Source: Chryseobacterium taiwanense (GTDB lineage Bacteria; Bacteroidota; Bacteroidia; Flavobacteriales; Weeksellaceae). From it: a stretch of DNA of 64,000 nucleotides. Location: contig NZ_JWTA01000009.1 of NCBI RefSeq assembly GCF_000813825.1, positions 1-64,000 on the forward strand, written 5' to 3'. The notes below the pieces were generated by a model. The model had not been told where the DNA came from. It made no database searches and saw only the letters and a list, made by a program, of their open reading frames with translations. Position 1 is the stretch's first letter; every line of letters begins with the position of its first letter. Below, piece by piece: positions 63,197 to 64,000 of the stretch. The position numbers were made by a program, and so were the translations under genes.

Positions 63197-63277
63197 TTAA
63201 TGTACTTTGTACAATGTATTAATGAATGTTTATATTCATGAAGTCATTTTACATGAATACATTTTACTTTTTACGAA

Positions 63278-63556
63278 TTAACCGATGATTCCTAAAAGAT
63301 CTCCTTCTTTAACGATTAAATAATCTTTCCCTTCCAATTTCAATTCAGAACCTGAATATTTTCCATAAAGAACTTTGTCACCTACTTTCACAGTTGTTGG
63401 CTCGTCTTTTTTACCTGGACCTACTGCTACTACAGTACCTTCCTGTGGTTTTTCTTTTGCTGTGTCCGGAATAATAATACCTGAAGCTGTCTTAGTTTCT
63501 GCAGCGATTGGCTCTACTAAAACTCTATCTGCTAATGGTTTAAAGTTTACTGACAT
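63278..63556 (-). CDS. groES: co-chaperonin GroES
   Basis: 92 residues. It has the GroES lid: [22 protein letters not shown], the mobile loop around [15 protein letters not shown], and [19 protein letters not shown] near the end. It caps GroEL in ATP-dependent folding. It is the first gene of the groESL operon, with a heat-shock-like upstream region (63557-63780). Confidence 0.99.
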   Translation of the reverse strand: MSVNFKPLADRVLVEPIAAETKTASGIIIPDTAKEKPQEGTVVAVGPGKKDEPTTVKVGDKVLYGKYSGSELKLEGKDYLIVKEGDLLGIIG

Positions 63557-63839
63557 AATATATTTATATTTTTAATTATTTCTGTGTTGAAATTCTCTAA
63601 ATGTGTGCCATAGGGTTGAGATGGCTGAAATGGCAGAGTTTTTTTTTTGATGTGAAATTTTGGCAGAAAAATACGGAAGAAAAAAATGGTTTTTTCACGA
63701 ATAAAATAGGGTGTATTTACTATGCTTAACATAATTGTTGTGATGTAATTTTACATTGTTAAACGATAACAGATTATCGATGAAACAGCATAACCCGAAA
63801 TGCTAAAAAGAGTAGGGGAAATATAAAAAAACTAAAATT
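63557..63839. promoter_or_regulatory. groESL upstream region with repeated TGGCAGA motifs
   Basis: About 280 bases with no supported gene. TGGCAGA occurs at 63631-63637 and again at 63661-63667, 30 bp apart, with a related TGGCTGA at 63622 and TGCCA at 63606. No consensus TAnnTTTG box for groES stands out, so these may be part of an unrecognised heat-shock promoter. CGATAA-CAGA-TTATCG at 63764-63779 is a small dyad closer to the plus-strand gene at 63840. Confidence 0.45.
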
Positions 63840-64000
63840 ATGCCTGATTTAAATGAAAAACAATTGTTAGTAGCCAGAAATGAATCTCATCTGTTTATGG
63901 CGAATATAGCAGCGAAAGGAAATTTGAAATTAACAACTCCTTTAGCCTTTTTTGAGAAAAATTTTAATGTGTCTTATGAAGAGTTAGGATGCATAGGATA
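63840..64000 (+). CDS. hypothetical protein, cut by the right edge
   Basis: ATG at 63840 opens a frame of 53 codons without a stop to the window end: it starts MPDLNEKQLLVARNESHLF and continues ANIAAKGNLKLTTPLAFFEK. No family recognised. It is divergent to groES. Confidence 0.55.
   Translation, partial: MPDLNEKQLLVARNESHLFMANIAAKGNLKLTTPLAFFEKNFNVSYEELGCIG

Noticed and set aside
63601..63660. Sigma-54-like site TGGCAC before groES
   Set aside because: Only the TGGCAC half fits on the minus strand; the TTGC half at the right spacing is missing.

Overview
The window is a chromosomal stretch of an AT-rich Bacteroidota, most likely Chryseobacterium or a close relative in Flavobacteriia/Weeksellaceae. 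The evidence is: TAnnTTTG-type -7 boxes in front of many genes instead of -10/-35 boxes, no Shine-Dalgarno-dependent starts, three secreted proteins with type IX secretion (T9SS) C-terminal sorting domains, the EF-Tu/RpoB/GroEL sequences, and Bacteroidota-type DUF families (DUF4394, DUF5777, DUF3467, DUF3575, DUF4919). The genus is an inference; no search was run.

Layout. 1-170: end of a tRNA cluster (tail of a probable tRNA-Gly, then tRNA-Thr). 453-8113: a two-component system followed by a TolC/adaptor/CzcA-type RND metal-efflux operon. 8200-9705: a convergent DUF4394 lipoprotein. 10037-23681: the core information-processing block tuf, tRNA-Trp, secE, nusG, rplK-A-J-L, rpoB, rpoC and a DUF3467 gene, with clear promoters, terminators and structured leaders. 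23840-27643: a Crp-family regulator with a CRP-like operator in front of five envelope genes (DUF5777 barrel, monohaem cytochrome c lipoprotein, YceI, ankyrin protein, DOMON-T9SS protein). 27768-42758: a phosphodiesterase, a divergent HxlR/NmrA pair, alcohol dehydrogenase/AraC pair, esterase, cytoplasmic alpha-amylase, DNA polymerase IV, a TlpA-like protein, purine nucleoside phosphorylase overlapping lpxK, truA with a TTG start, and a second Crp/Fnr regulator with its own operator and an alpha/beta hydrolase. 42803-43013: a 21-bp tandem array. 43166-59403: ABC exporter, transporter, small membrane and secreted proteins, ribB under an FMN riboswitch, an M48 protease, and a rifampin ADP-ribosyltransferase (Arr). 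59499-63556: an ApeA-type HEPN antiphage protein and a four-repeat GSSSMG protein next to a duplicated groEL 3' end, then groEL-groES.

The observations most worth following are (1) the Crp-controlled envelope haem cassette at 23.8-27.6 kb, (2) the groEL 3'-end duplication carrying a putative beta-flower protein beside an ApeA defence gene, (3) the 21-bp palindromic-unit array, (4) 11-bp-phased direct repeats that look like the response-regulator site for the efflux operon, and (5) three copies of an 82-bp terminal-inverted-repeat element in intergenic DNA.
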